Assembly (NCBI GenBank): GCA_020353135.1
Contig: CP070688.1
Location: forward strand, 1,978,713-1,983,931
From: Chloroflexota bacterium
GTDB lineage: Bacteria; Chloroflexota; Anaerolineae; Promineifilales; Promineifilaceae
Direction of reading: 5' to 3'
DNA length: 5,219 bases
In this document: positions 1-5,219 of the stretch, piece after piece
How the letters are laid out: every line of letters begins with the position of its first letter
Position numbering within the stretch: the first letter of the stretch is position 1
Position numbers and translations under genes: made by a program
Notes under the pieces: model-generated
The model's input: the letters and a program-made list of their open reading frames with translations, nothing else
Database searches by the model: none
What the model was told of the DNA's origin: nothing

Positions 1-629
1 ATCAAGACAAGCGCATAGGCGATGTCACCTCTGGTGAAGCTAACCAGGCCGCCAACCGCGGTGGCGATGGCCAGCATAATCACCGTCCAAGCCTCAGGGC
101 TGACGCCCCAGCCGCTCCAGTCCCAATAGGACAACAAGGCGGTGACGTTGGCGATGGTGGCGACGGTGATCCAGCCCAGATAGATACTGAAGGGCAAATG
201 CACAAGCCAGCGCATGCCGTTGGACACCTGTTTGCGGCCGATATCCAGGCGCAGGTAAATAGCGATGAGGCAAACCAGCAATGCCAGCATAACCAGGACA
301 GTCGCCGGAAACACCTCATAATGCCACAGTAGAATCCAGCCAATATTGGCCAAGCTAGATAGAGCAAATATGTAGCCAATGGCCCTGAGATCGGAATTGT
401 GAGCCTGGGCAGGCAGTACCTGATACACGCCATAGGCTATCAAACCCAGATAGATCAGTCCCCAGATGGAAAAGACGTAACCGGCCGGCACGAAGAAAAC
501 GTCAAAACTATCTGAGATCTCTCCCGTGGTCTGGCCGTTAATGGGCAAAGCGCTGGCCAGCCCGTTGACAATGATGGTAGCTGCCACCGAAACGACTACA
601 AGTATTTGGCGAACGGTATCCCTGTTCAT
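1..629 (-). CDS. TspO/MBR-like tryptophan-rich membrane protein (3' end outside window)
   Basis: Reading the minus strand from the ATG at 629 gives 209 open codons to the window edge, so the C-terminus is missing. The product is very hydrophobic, with about six or seven predicted membrane segments near residues 8-28, 49-72, 82-103, 107-126, 141-167, 179-196 and from 202. Family-like motifs are PAGYVFSIWGLIY (48-60), LANIGWILLWHYE (93-105) and LPFSIYLGWITVATIAN (145-161), matching the TspO pattern of W/N-rich helices. Classical TspO has about 160 residues and five helices, so this is the longer TspO/MBR-like type. TspO proteins bind porphyrins and are linked to oxidative and light stress; the ligand here is unknown. 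The start is fixed by a strong AAGGAG Shine-Dalgarno five bases upstream. It follows the B12 regulator in the same direction after 150 bp with no clear promoter or terminator between, so co-transcription is likely. Confidence 0.85.
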   Translation of the reverse strand, partial: MNRDTVRQILVVVSVAATIIVNGLASALPINGQTTGEISDSFDVFFVPAGYVFSIWGLIYLGLIAYGVYQVLPAQAHNSDLRAIGYIFALSSLANIGWILLWHYEVFPATVLVMLALLVCLIAIYLRLDIGRKQVSNGMRWLVHLPFSIYLGWITVATIANVTALLSYWDWSGWGVSPEAWTVIMLAIATAVGGLVSFTRGDIAYALVL

Positions 630-634
630 CCTAG

Positions 635-640
635 CTCCTT
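635..640 (-). promoter_or_regulatory. Shine-Dalgarno of the TspO-like gene
   Basis: On the minus strand AAGGAG stands five bases before the ATG at 629. It is a near-perfect anti-16S match and decides the start of a gene whose far end is outside the window. Confidence 0.8.
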
Positions 641-743
641 TTGAACCGTCTTGCTGCTGTCCTTCGTTCACGACCGCAACTGCCCAACACAATGTTTACT
701 CGAGGCAAGCCGAGGCGTGGAAGTGCTATCAGGTGTGATGTTG

Positions 744-758
744 CCAGATCTTATCTGG
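744..758 (-). other. Short perfect hairpin between regulator and TspO-like gene
   Basis: CCAGAT and ATCTGG form a 6-bp perfect stem around a 3-base loop, 21 bases after the regulator's stop codon. On the minus-strand transcript no U-run follows it, so it does not look like an intrinsic terminator. It could be an mRNA processing or stabilising structure, or chance. The rest of the 150-bp gap (630-779) shows no clear promoter and no 11-bp ACA repeats. Confidence 0.3.
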
Positions 759-779
759 AGAGGCAAGTTAGGCGGTGGA

Positions 780-2120
780 TCACTCTTCGAGCATGGCGGA
801 CAACCAGTCAGCCACGAAGGGCGCCAACTCTGAAAGATGAAGCTGGGCAGCTTGATGATAGGCTGACAGGTAATCGCGCAGCAATCGATCGGGCAGCCGG
901 TAGGCCATCAAGAGATGCTCCATGGAGGCGATATCATCTCCCAAGAGATAAATATCGCCCAGCTTGAGGGCAGCCGTGATGGATTCAGCCATGTCCTCGT
1001 TGATCGCATTCAGATCCTTGGTCGGATGATCGGCAGCGTCAAACGTGCTCCAGATGTGCGAATCTACGAACGAACGCCGGGAAACGAAGTGGGCCATGGC
1101 CCGCTGGTAAGCTTCGGACGGCTCCACAATGTCAGGCGCGGCCGGCCGGCGGCTGAGCAAGTCAGTTATGCCATCCACGGCACCTTGCAGGTCGCGACCT
1201 AGGAAGTGACCGGGGAAGCGCCTGCGTAACTCGGCCGAGTAATTGAAGGCAAGCCCGCCATAAGCCAGCATTACCTCAGCGAGATCGACGGCCTGGGAGA
1301 CATCCAACAGCGCCGCGGCCGTATGTAGCAATTGTGCTGACACGATAATAAGCTGTGGCTGCACTTGCTCAATAGTTTCCTGCAGCTCCCTGGCAGGTAC
1401 GTCGGCGCCCAGGTATACGACTTCAAAACCCCGACGATGAAGCATGAAGGTCAGCAGAAGCGGACTAAAGGTATGGAAGTCGCCTGGCGCTGTGGCGGTG
1501 ATGATACGCTCCGGCCGAGTTGGTGGCGGGGTGGCCGCGATTAGAGTCTCTAGTTTCTGCGTGGCCAGGGCCGAGGTGAAGTGCTCCTGCTGGATAGTCG
1601 CTTCACCCTCATACCAGCCATCGCCCACGGTCGCCAAACCCTTCTGCAAGACATCGATGCAGACAGATTCTGGTGGAAATAGGGAGAACGCCTGGGCCAA
1701 GACCGCTTCGGCTTGTCTACGGTCGAACGCCTTGCAAGCATCGATCCAGGCTGCGCGGAACTCTTCTAAACGACCACCTTGGACTGGCTGCCTTATCCGC
1801 CTGGTCTCGTCGACGGCCAGCATGTTCGCCCCCAAAGGATCCCGTCCCTTGTCAACCAGCGATCGCCACAGATCGATGGCGTGACTGATGGACATGCCCT
1901 CATCCTGACGGGCGGTCAACCACTTCAGTGTATCGATATCGCGCTGCGAATACTGGCGGTGGCCGCCTTCGGTACGTTGCGGGCTGGGCAGACCATAGCG
2001 GCGCTCCCAGGCCCGGATGGTGGGCGGCTTCAAACCCGTTTCCAAAACAACCGCCTTTATATTGTATACCGCTTCTACGCCTGACGACGGCGCATTGGTT
2101 GGTCCAAAACCATTTTTCAT
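780..2120 (-). CDS. carH: CarH/LitR-type B12-dependent light-sensing MerR-family repressor
   Basis: Residues 18-88 form a MerR-type winged helix (YNIKAVVLETGLKPPTIRAWERRYGLP, then GGHRQYS). Residues 118-200 resemble the helical B12 cap domain and 205-325 the Rossmann B12-binding domain. The cap carries W169-x9-E179-H180, the Wx9EH signature of CarH photoreceptors. The cobalamin motif is D214-x-H216-x2-S219, then S261, then G288-G289, with canonical gaps of 41 and 26 residues; H216 would be the lower cobalt ligand. Known CarH binds adenosylcobalamin, forms a DNA-bound tetramer in the dark and falls apart in light. Two differences stand out: Y170 follows the Trp where Thermus CarH has His132, and a helical C-terminal extension of about 120 residues makes it far longer than the usual 285-305. 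The start follows AAGGCAGG by eight bases. Its promoter contains 11-bp repeats fitting autorepression. The regulator class is firm; light response is inferred. Confidence 0.9.
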   Translation of the reverse strand: MKNGFGPTNAPSSGVEAVYNIKAVVLETGLKPPTIRAWERRYGLPSPQRTEGGHRQYSQRDIDTLKWLTARQDEGMSISHAIDLWRSLVDKGRDPLGANMLAVDETRRIRQPVQGGRLEEFRAAWIDACKAFDRRQAEAVLAQAFSLFPPESVCIDVLQKGLATVGDGWYEGEATIQQEHFTSALATQKLETLIAATPPPTRPERIITATAPGDFHTFSPLLLTFMLHRRGFEVVYLGADVPARELQETIEQVQPQLIIVSAQLLHTAAALLDVSQAVDLAEVMLAYGGLAFNYSAELRRRFPGHFLGRDLQGAVDGITDLLSRRPAAPDIVEPSEAYQRAMAHFVSRRSFVDSHIWSTFDAADHPTKDLNAINEDMAESITAALKLGDIYLLGDDIASMEHLLMAYRLPDRLLRDYLSAYHQAAQLHLSELAPFVADWLSAMLEE

Positions 2121-2203
2121 AATTTGTGCCTGCCTTAAAAATAGTGACTGTCAACTGCGACCAGCAGGCTCGACAGCCAGACCCAATCCTTAGAAATGTA
2201 GAT

Positions 2204-2232
2204 AGTATAGCAGCGCTTGCATAATTTGTCAA
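2204..2232 (-). promoter_or_regulatory. Sigma-70 promoter of the regulator (-tspO-like) transcript
   Basis: On the minus strand, -35 TTGACA (2232-2227) and -10 TATACT (2209-2204) are separated by exactly 17 bp. The -35 is perfect and the -10 matches five of six. Transcription would start near 2197, leaving a leader of about 77 bases before the ATG at 2120, too short for a cobalamin riboswitch. The -35 lies inside the third 11-bp repeat of the operator, so a bound regulator would block polymerase. Confidence 0.85.
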
Positions 2233-2245
2233 TGTTTTGTATAAT
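2217..2245 (+). promoter_or_regulatory. Candidate divergent promoter for the SDR-DUF2867 gene
   Basis: A perfect -10 TATAAT (2240-2245) lies 17 bp after TTGCAT (2217-2222), a -35 with only three matches. It would start transcription near 2252, about 170 bases before the SDR start, and its -10 falls inside the operator. Weaker alternatives are TTGTCA (2248-2253) with TAGATT (2272-2277, 18-bp spacer) and TTGTGT (2326-2331) with TACTAT (2349-2354, 17-bp spacer). The sequence does not decide between them. The remainder of 2257-2420 shows no gene, no riboswitch I recognise, and only a short TTGAGCCA direct repeat (2337 and 2354). Confidence 0.35.
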
Positions 2246-2256
2246 TATTGTCATGA
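2224..2256 (-). promoter_or_regulatory. CarH-type operator: three 11-bp direct repeats over the -35
   Basis: On the minus strand three adjacent 11-mers run toward the regulator gene: TCATGACAATA (2256-2246), ATTATACAAAA (2245-2235) and CATTGACAAAT (2234-2224). Their ACA cores are exactly 11 bp apart, and repeats two and three fit the published CarH consensus nnTnnACAn. The third repeat contains the -35 TTGACA. In Thermus thermophilus the CarH operator is likewise three tandem 11-bp repeats covering the -35. The B12 regulator encoded next to it is the obvious ligand. Binding is inferred; the repeat pattern is directly visible. Confidence 0.75.
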
Positions 2257-2420
2257 ATCGCTTTACCTGGTTAGATTGCATGTTAGCTGAAGAGCCCGCT
2301 CGATCTATGTTGGGCCGCGTTCAGCTTGTGTAGAAGTTGAGCCAAGCGTACTATTGAGCCAGGTAGAGCACGGACAATTGCTTGGCGATTTGTTCATTGG
2401 CCGAACGAGTGTAGAAACTG

Positions 2421-3920
2421 ATGGAAACGTTTACTGAGCAGCTAATTCTTGTTACCGGGGTAACTGGATATGTTGGCGGGCGCTTGGTCCCCCGTTTGCT
2501 GGCCGACGGTTATCGGGTTCGGGTGATGGTGCGCGGCCGGCCGGAGCGGCTGCGCGGTCGATCATGGCGCGACGACGTGGACGTGATCGTCGGCGATGTG
2601 CTGCAGCCGGATGATCTGACGGCAGCCATGGATGGCGTGGATACAGCCTACTACTTGATCCACAGCATGCGCGGCAACGAGGAATTCAGCCAGCGCGATG
2701 TGCAGGCGGCCGGTAATTTCGCCAAGGCGGCAGCCGCGGCCGGCGTAAGTCGTATCGTCTACCTGGGTGGGCTGGGCGATCCGGCGGCCGATCTTTCGGA
2801 ACATCTGCGTTCTCGCCAGGATACTGGCACCGCCCTGCGTCAGGCTGGGGTGCCGGTGACCGAGTTCCGGGCGGGCATGATCGTCGGCTCGGGTAGCCTA
2901 TCGTTCGAGATGGTGCGCGACCTAACCGAGCGCCTGCCGCTGATGGTCTGCCCGCGCTGGGTCTTTTCTAGGACACAACCCATTGCCATTCGCGATGTGC
3001 TGGCTTATCTGGTGGAGACGTTGCATACGCCTGAAAGCACAGGCCAGATCGTCGAGATCGGCGGACCAGATGTGCTCACCTACGCCGATATGATGCGCGG
3101 CTATGCCCGCGTGCGTGGTCTGCGGCGATTGATCGTCCCTGTACCAGTGCTAACGCCAAGATTGTCTTCTTTCTGGGTGCATTGGATGACTCCAGTATCG
3201 GCCAGTATTGCCCGGCCGCTCATCGAGGGCCTTCGCAACGAATTGGTGGTGCGAGACGATTTGGCCGGCCGGTTGTTCCCAAGCATTCGAGCAATCTCCT
3301 ACGAAGAAGCTGTCAGGCTGGCCCTGAAACGTATGGAAGAGGGTCGGATCGAAACAATCTGGAGCGATGCCATGGCCTCAAGTCAGGGCGACCTGGGGCC
3401 GGTGCTCTTGGCCCACGAGCAGGGCATGTTGATAGAACGTCGCCACCAGGTTGTTTCAGCACCGCCAGACGCCGTCTTCAGAGAGTTCACAGGCATTGGC
3501 GGCGAGAGAGGGTGGCCGTCTTATACGTCGTTGTGGCGTCTGCGCGGTGCTCTTGATCGGCTGATTGGCGGCGTAGGAATGAGGCGCGGCCGACGACATC
3601 CAGACAAATTGCGCCAGGGAGATGCGTTGGATTTCTGGCGCGTGGAGTCTATCGAGCCGAATCACTTACTTCGCTTGCGCGCTGAAATGAAGCTGCCTGG
3701 CCAGGGGTGGCTACAGTTTGAGGCTCGGCCGATCGATGGCGATAGAACCGATTTCGTTCAAACGGCCTACTTCGCCTCGCGCGGACTCATTGGCCAGATC
3801 TACTGGTACGGTCTGTATCCGCTGCATGGCCTTATCTTCGGCCAGATGATAACAAATATCGGCAAACAAGCTGAGCTGCGCGAAGAATCGTTGGGGCAAA
3901 GAGTCACGACCAGCTCCTAG
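2421..3920 (+). CDS. SDR-family NAD(P)-binding protein with C-terminal DUF2867 domain
   Basis: Residues 7-300 form an atypical short-chain dehydrogenase fold: strand LILVT, then the dinucleotide loop T12-G13-V-T-G16-Y-V-G19, and GDV (58-60) after beta-3. The usual YxxxK pair is absent; that region reads HLRSRQDTG (128-136), followed by EFRAGMIVGSGSLSFEM (148-164), conserved features of NmrA/SDR-a-like proteins of this type. Residues about 325-485 match DUF2867, with LWRLRGALDRLIGGVGMRRGR (371-391), DALDFWRVE (401-409), LRLRAEMKLPGQGWL (417-431) and YWYGLYPLHGLIFGQM (461-476). The fusion is a known architecture of unknown reaction; without Tyr/Lys it may bind NAD(P)H as a sensor or use another mechanism. 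An in-frame TAG at 2412 rules out upstream starts, and the core strand begins at residue 8, supporting this ATG although its Shine-Dalgarno is weak. It reads away from the CarH-type operator, so light control is possible but unproven. Confidence 0.9.
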   Translation: METFTEQLILVTGVTGYVGGRLVPRLLADGYRVRVMVRGRPERLRGRSWRDDVDVIVGDVLQPDDLTAAMDGVDTAYYLIHSMRGNEEFSQRDVQAAGNFAKAAAAAGVSRIVYLGGLGDPAADLSEHLRSRQDTGTALRQAGVPVTEFRAGMIVGSGSLSFEMVRDLTERLPLMVCPRWVFSRTQPIAIRDVLAYLVETLHTPESTGQIVEIGGPDVLTYADMMRGYARVRGLRRLIVPVPVLTPRLSSFWVHWMTPVSASIARPLIEGLRNELVVRDDLAGRLFPSIRAISYEEAVRLALKRMEEGRIETIWSDAMASSQGDLGPVLLAHEQGMLIERRHQVVSAPPDAVFREFTGIGGERGWPSYTSLWRLRGALDRLIGGVGMRRGRRHPDKLRQGDALDFWRVESIEPNHLLRLRAEMKLPGQGWLQFEARPIDGDRTDFVQTAYFASRGLIGQIYWYGLYPLHGLIFGQMITNIGKQAELREESLGQRVTTSS

Positions 3921-4120
3921 AGCGCCCCTCTAATAACCTCAGCCACGATTCCCGTTTTTGACCCCAGCCACCCGGACCGCCTGTTGGGCAAGAACTACCA
4001 AAACCGTGGCTCATCTCAGGGCAAATAAGCATCATCTGCCATTCCGCTACCGTAGATTTGCGGACCCGCAGAACCAACCCGCGAATCGAACAAGGGCCTT
4101 GAGACCCAGCACCAACACAC
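3921..4120. other. Gene-free spacer after the SDR gene
   Basis: No convincing coding sequence, tRNA or intrinsic terminator is visible. AGCCACG (3941-3947) and CGTGGCT (4005-4011) are a perfect 7-bp inverted repeat separated by 57 bases, and TGCGG/CCGCA (4059-4070) is a tight 5-bp palindrome with two central bases. The T5 run at 3955-3959 lacks a GC-rich stem before it. Base composition shifts to AT-rich from about 4110, where the transporter control region begins. This may be decayed sequence, but nothing identifies its source. Confidence 0.4.
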
Positions 4121-4123
4121 ATA

Positions 4124-4167
4124 ATATTACATATACTCTACAAAACCTTGACAAAATAGATACACGC
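4124..4167 (+). promoter_or_regulatory. CarH-type operator of the ABC transporter: four 11-bp repeats
   Basis: ACA cores begin at 4129, 4140, 4151 and 4162, each exactly 11 bp apart. The 11-mers are ATATTACATAT, ACTCTACAAAA, CCTTGACAAAA and TAGATACACGC; the second and third fit nnTnnACAn fully, the others keep the ACA core. The third holds the -35, as at the regulator's own promoter. Bases 4139-4155 (TACAAAACCTTGACAAA) differ by one base from the minus-strand block at 2241-2225. The same regulator binding both sites is the simplest explanation. Confidence 0.75.
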
Positions 4168-4176
4168 TCTTATAAT
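4148..4176 (+). promoter_or_regulatory. Perfect-consensus sigma-70 promoter of the ABC transporter
   Basis: TTGACA (4148-4153), a 17-bp spacer and TATAAT (4171-4176) match the sigma-70 consensus at every position. Transcription would start near 4183, giving a leader of about 30 bases. So strong a promoter would normally need a repressor, and the operator repeats lie directly across it. Confidence 0.92.
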
Positions 4177-4197
4177 TGGTGCATATTCATAAGTAAA

Positions 4198-4205
4198 AAG
4201 GTGAT
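4198..4205 (+). promoter_or_regulatory. Strong Shine-Dalgarno of the ABC ATPase
   Basis: AAGGTGAT pairs well with the 16S 3' end and sits seven bases before the ATG at 4213, fixing the start. With the consensus promoter it predicts high expression when derepressed. Confidence 0.85.
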
Positions 4206-4212
4206 GTAAAAC

Positions 4213-5184
4213 ATGTCAAACAGGGAAATTGCGGTTAACAATCTGGTCAAACGCTACGCCGAGGATGTGCTGGCTGTTGACGGGATCACTTTTACCGTTG
4301 ATGCTGGACAGATCTTCGGTTTTTTGGGCCCAAACGGAGCAGGCAAAAGCACAACGATTAAGATCCTGACTTCATTGGCGCTACCCAACAGCGGCCGGGC
4401 GACGGTTGGTGGCTATGACGTCGTGACCCAAGCCGATCAAGTACGACGGATCATGGGTGTTGCTCTACAGGATATCGGTCTCGATCCATTGATGAAATCA
4501 ACGGAGTTGTTAACCTTGCAAGGCCAGCTGTTCGGAGCCAGCACGAATCAGGCCCAGGCCCGGGCAAACGAATTGCTGGAGTTGGTCGGGCTAACTGAAG
4601 CGATCGACCGGCGGGTCGGCACATACAGCGGCGGCATGCGTCGCCGGTTGGATTTGGCCCTGGCGCTGGTACACGAGCCAGAGATCCTGTTTCTAGACGA
4701 GCCGACGACGGGCCTCGATCCGGCTAGCCGCCGGGACTTGTGGCAAGAGGTAAAGCGACTCAACCGGACATTGGGGATGACCATATTCCTGACTACCCAG
4801 TACCTTGAAGAGGCTGATGAACTAGCTGACGTAGTGGCGATTATCAATCGCGGCCGCATTGTGACTGAGGGTTCGCCGGCCAAACTGAAAGCGGCCGTCG
4901 GCAATGAATCGATCAACCTGGCCTTTGAAGACCAACTCGTGGCCGAAGCGGCCATCGATCAACTGAACGGCATGGCTGCAAATGTGCAGATCGACCGGGC
5001 GATGGTCCGATTGTATATGGAGCAAGCCGCAGGATCGATCCCAGCCGTGATCAACAAATTACAAGAAGCAAGCATCAGTCCAATATCCTTGACTCTGACG
5101 CAACCGACGCTTGATGACGTCTTCCTGCAAGCAACTGGCCAGAGCCTGGTGGGTCAAGAATCACAGCCAGACCTGGCAGCCTAA
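4213..5184 (+). CDS. ABC transporter ATP-binding subunit, DrrA/ABC-2 export type
   Basis: The 323-residue product is a complete cytoplasmic nucleotide-binding subunit of the daunorubicin-resistance (DrrA) type. Visible motifs are Walker A GPNGAGKST (39-47), Q-loop Q86, signature YSGGM (138-142), Walker B ILFLDEP (158-164) with catalytic E163, and D-loop GLD (167-169). The switch position is Q196 in LTTQYLEEADELAD instead of His, as is common in DrrA-like proteins. The C-terminal extension ends with PTLDDVFLQATG (298-309), the family's hallmark. Such ATPases energise ABC-2 permeases that export drugs, lipids or other hydrophobic compounds; the substrate here is not evident. A possible partner gene starts 14 bases after the stop. 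The gene has its own consensus promoter overlapped by CarH-type repeats, which suggests control by the B12 regulator encoded upstream on the other strand. Confidence 0.95.
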   Translation: MSNREIAVNNLVKRYAEDVLAVDGITFTVDAGQIFGFLGPNGAGKSTTIKILTSLALPNSGRATVGGYDVVTQADQVRRIMGVALQDIGLDPLMKSTELLTLQGQLFGASTNQAQARANELLELVGLTEAIDRRVGTYSGGMRRRLDLALALVHEPEILFLDEPTTGLDPASRRDLWQEVKRLNRTLGMTIFLTTQYLEEADELADVVAIINRGRIVTEGSPAKLKAAVGNESINLAFEDQLVAEAAIDQLNGMAANVQIDRAMVRLYMEQAAGSIPAVINKLQEASISPISLTLTQPTLDDVFLQATGQSLVGQESQPDLAA

Positions 5185-5198
5185 AGCAGCGGCGCACA

Positions 5199-5219
5199 AT
5201 GGCCGAACGTTCAACTATC
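5199..5219 (+). CDS. Start of the next gene, probably the ABC-2 permease (partial)
   Basis: An ATG 14 bases after the ATPase stop opens a frame of seven codons (MAERSTI) to the window edge. There is no clear Shine-Dalgarno, which would suit translational coupling to the ATPase. DrrA-type ATPases are normally followed by their membrane permease, so that is the expected product, but seven residues cannot identify it. Confidence 0.45.

Noticed and set aside
744..758. Hairpin after the regulator stop as an intrinsic terminator
   Set aside because: The stem is only 6 bp and no U-run follows on the minus-strand transcript, so it is listed only as a hairpin.
630..779. A third CarH-type operator before the TspO-like gene
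   Set aside because: ACA and TGT triplets occur here but not in an 11-bp register, and no promoter accompanies them.
1444..1884. 146-codon plus-strand open frame inside the regulator gene
   Set aside because: It is antisense to a well-supported conserved protein and shows no recognisable domain.
2121..2200. Cobalamin riboswitch in the regulator leader
   Set aside because: The predicted leader is about 77 bases, much too short, and I see no B12-box-like sequence.
2337..2361. TTGAGCCA direct repeat 17 bp apart before the SDR gene
   Set aside because: Only eight bases are repeated and the spacing is unrelated to the 11-bp operator repeats; chance is likely.
3904..4122. 72-codon minus-strand open frame over the SDR stop
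   Set aside because: It overlaps the SDR C-terminus, has no start signal, and its composition looks like random translation.
3958..4209. 83-codon open frame after the SDR gene
   Set aside because: It runs through the operator, promoter and Shine-Dalgarno of the ABC gene, has no Shine-Dalgarno of its own and resembles no protein family.
4786..4818. Missing switch histidine in the ABC ATPase (Q196)
   Set aside because: DrrA-like ATPases commonly have TTQYLEEAD here, so it is a family trait and not a defect.

Overview
The window looks like a free-living bacterium of moderately high GC. The protein families, namely a long TspO/MBR-like membrane protein, a CarH/LitR-type regulator, an SDR-DUF2867 fusion and a DrrA-type ABC ATPase, remind me of Chloroflexota (Anaerolineae or Caldilineae relatives). 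That placement is recalled family resemblance, not a search result.

Layout. Bases 1-629 (minus strand) hold most of a TspO/MBR-family membrane protein whose C-terminus lies outside the window. Bases 780-2120 (minus) encode a 446-residue MerR-type regulator with a cobalamin-binding sensor of the CarH/LitR photoreceptor class. It lies upstream of the tspO-like gene and is probably co-transcribed with it. Bases 2121-2420 are a divergent control region, followed by an SDR-DUF2867 protein on the plus strand (2421-3920). Bases 3921-4212 have no gene but end in a perfect-consensus promoter for an ABC transporter ATPase (4213-5184). The first codons of a probable partner gene begin at 5199.

The main result is regulatory. 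The regulator's own promoter (minus, 2204-2232) and the ABC transporter promoter (plus, 4148-4176) both have a TTGACA -35 with a 17-bp spacer. In both, the -35 sits inside a run of 11-bp direct repeats with an ACA core. A 17-bp block (TACAAAACnTTGACAAA) is identical at the two sites except for one base and has the same position relative to the promoter. This matches the operator design known for CarH: tandem 11-bp repeats, consensus nnTnnACAn, covering the -35. The inferred model is that the B12 regulator represses itself (with tspO) and a DrrA-type export system in the dark, and that light releases both. The SDR-DUF2867 gene reads away from the same operator and may also be controlled by it. 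The substrate of the transporter and the function of the SDR protein cannot be read from the sequence.
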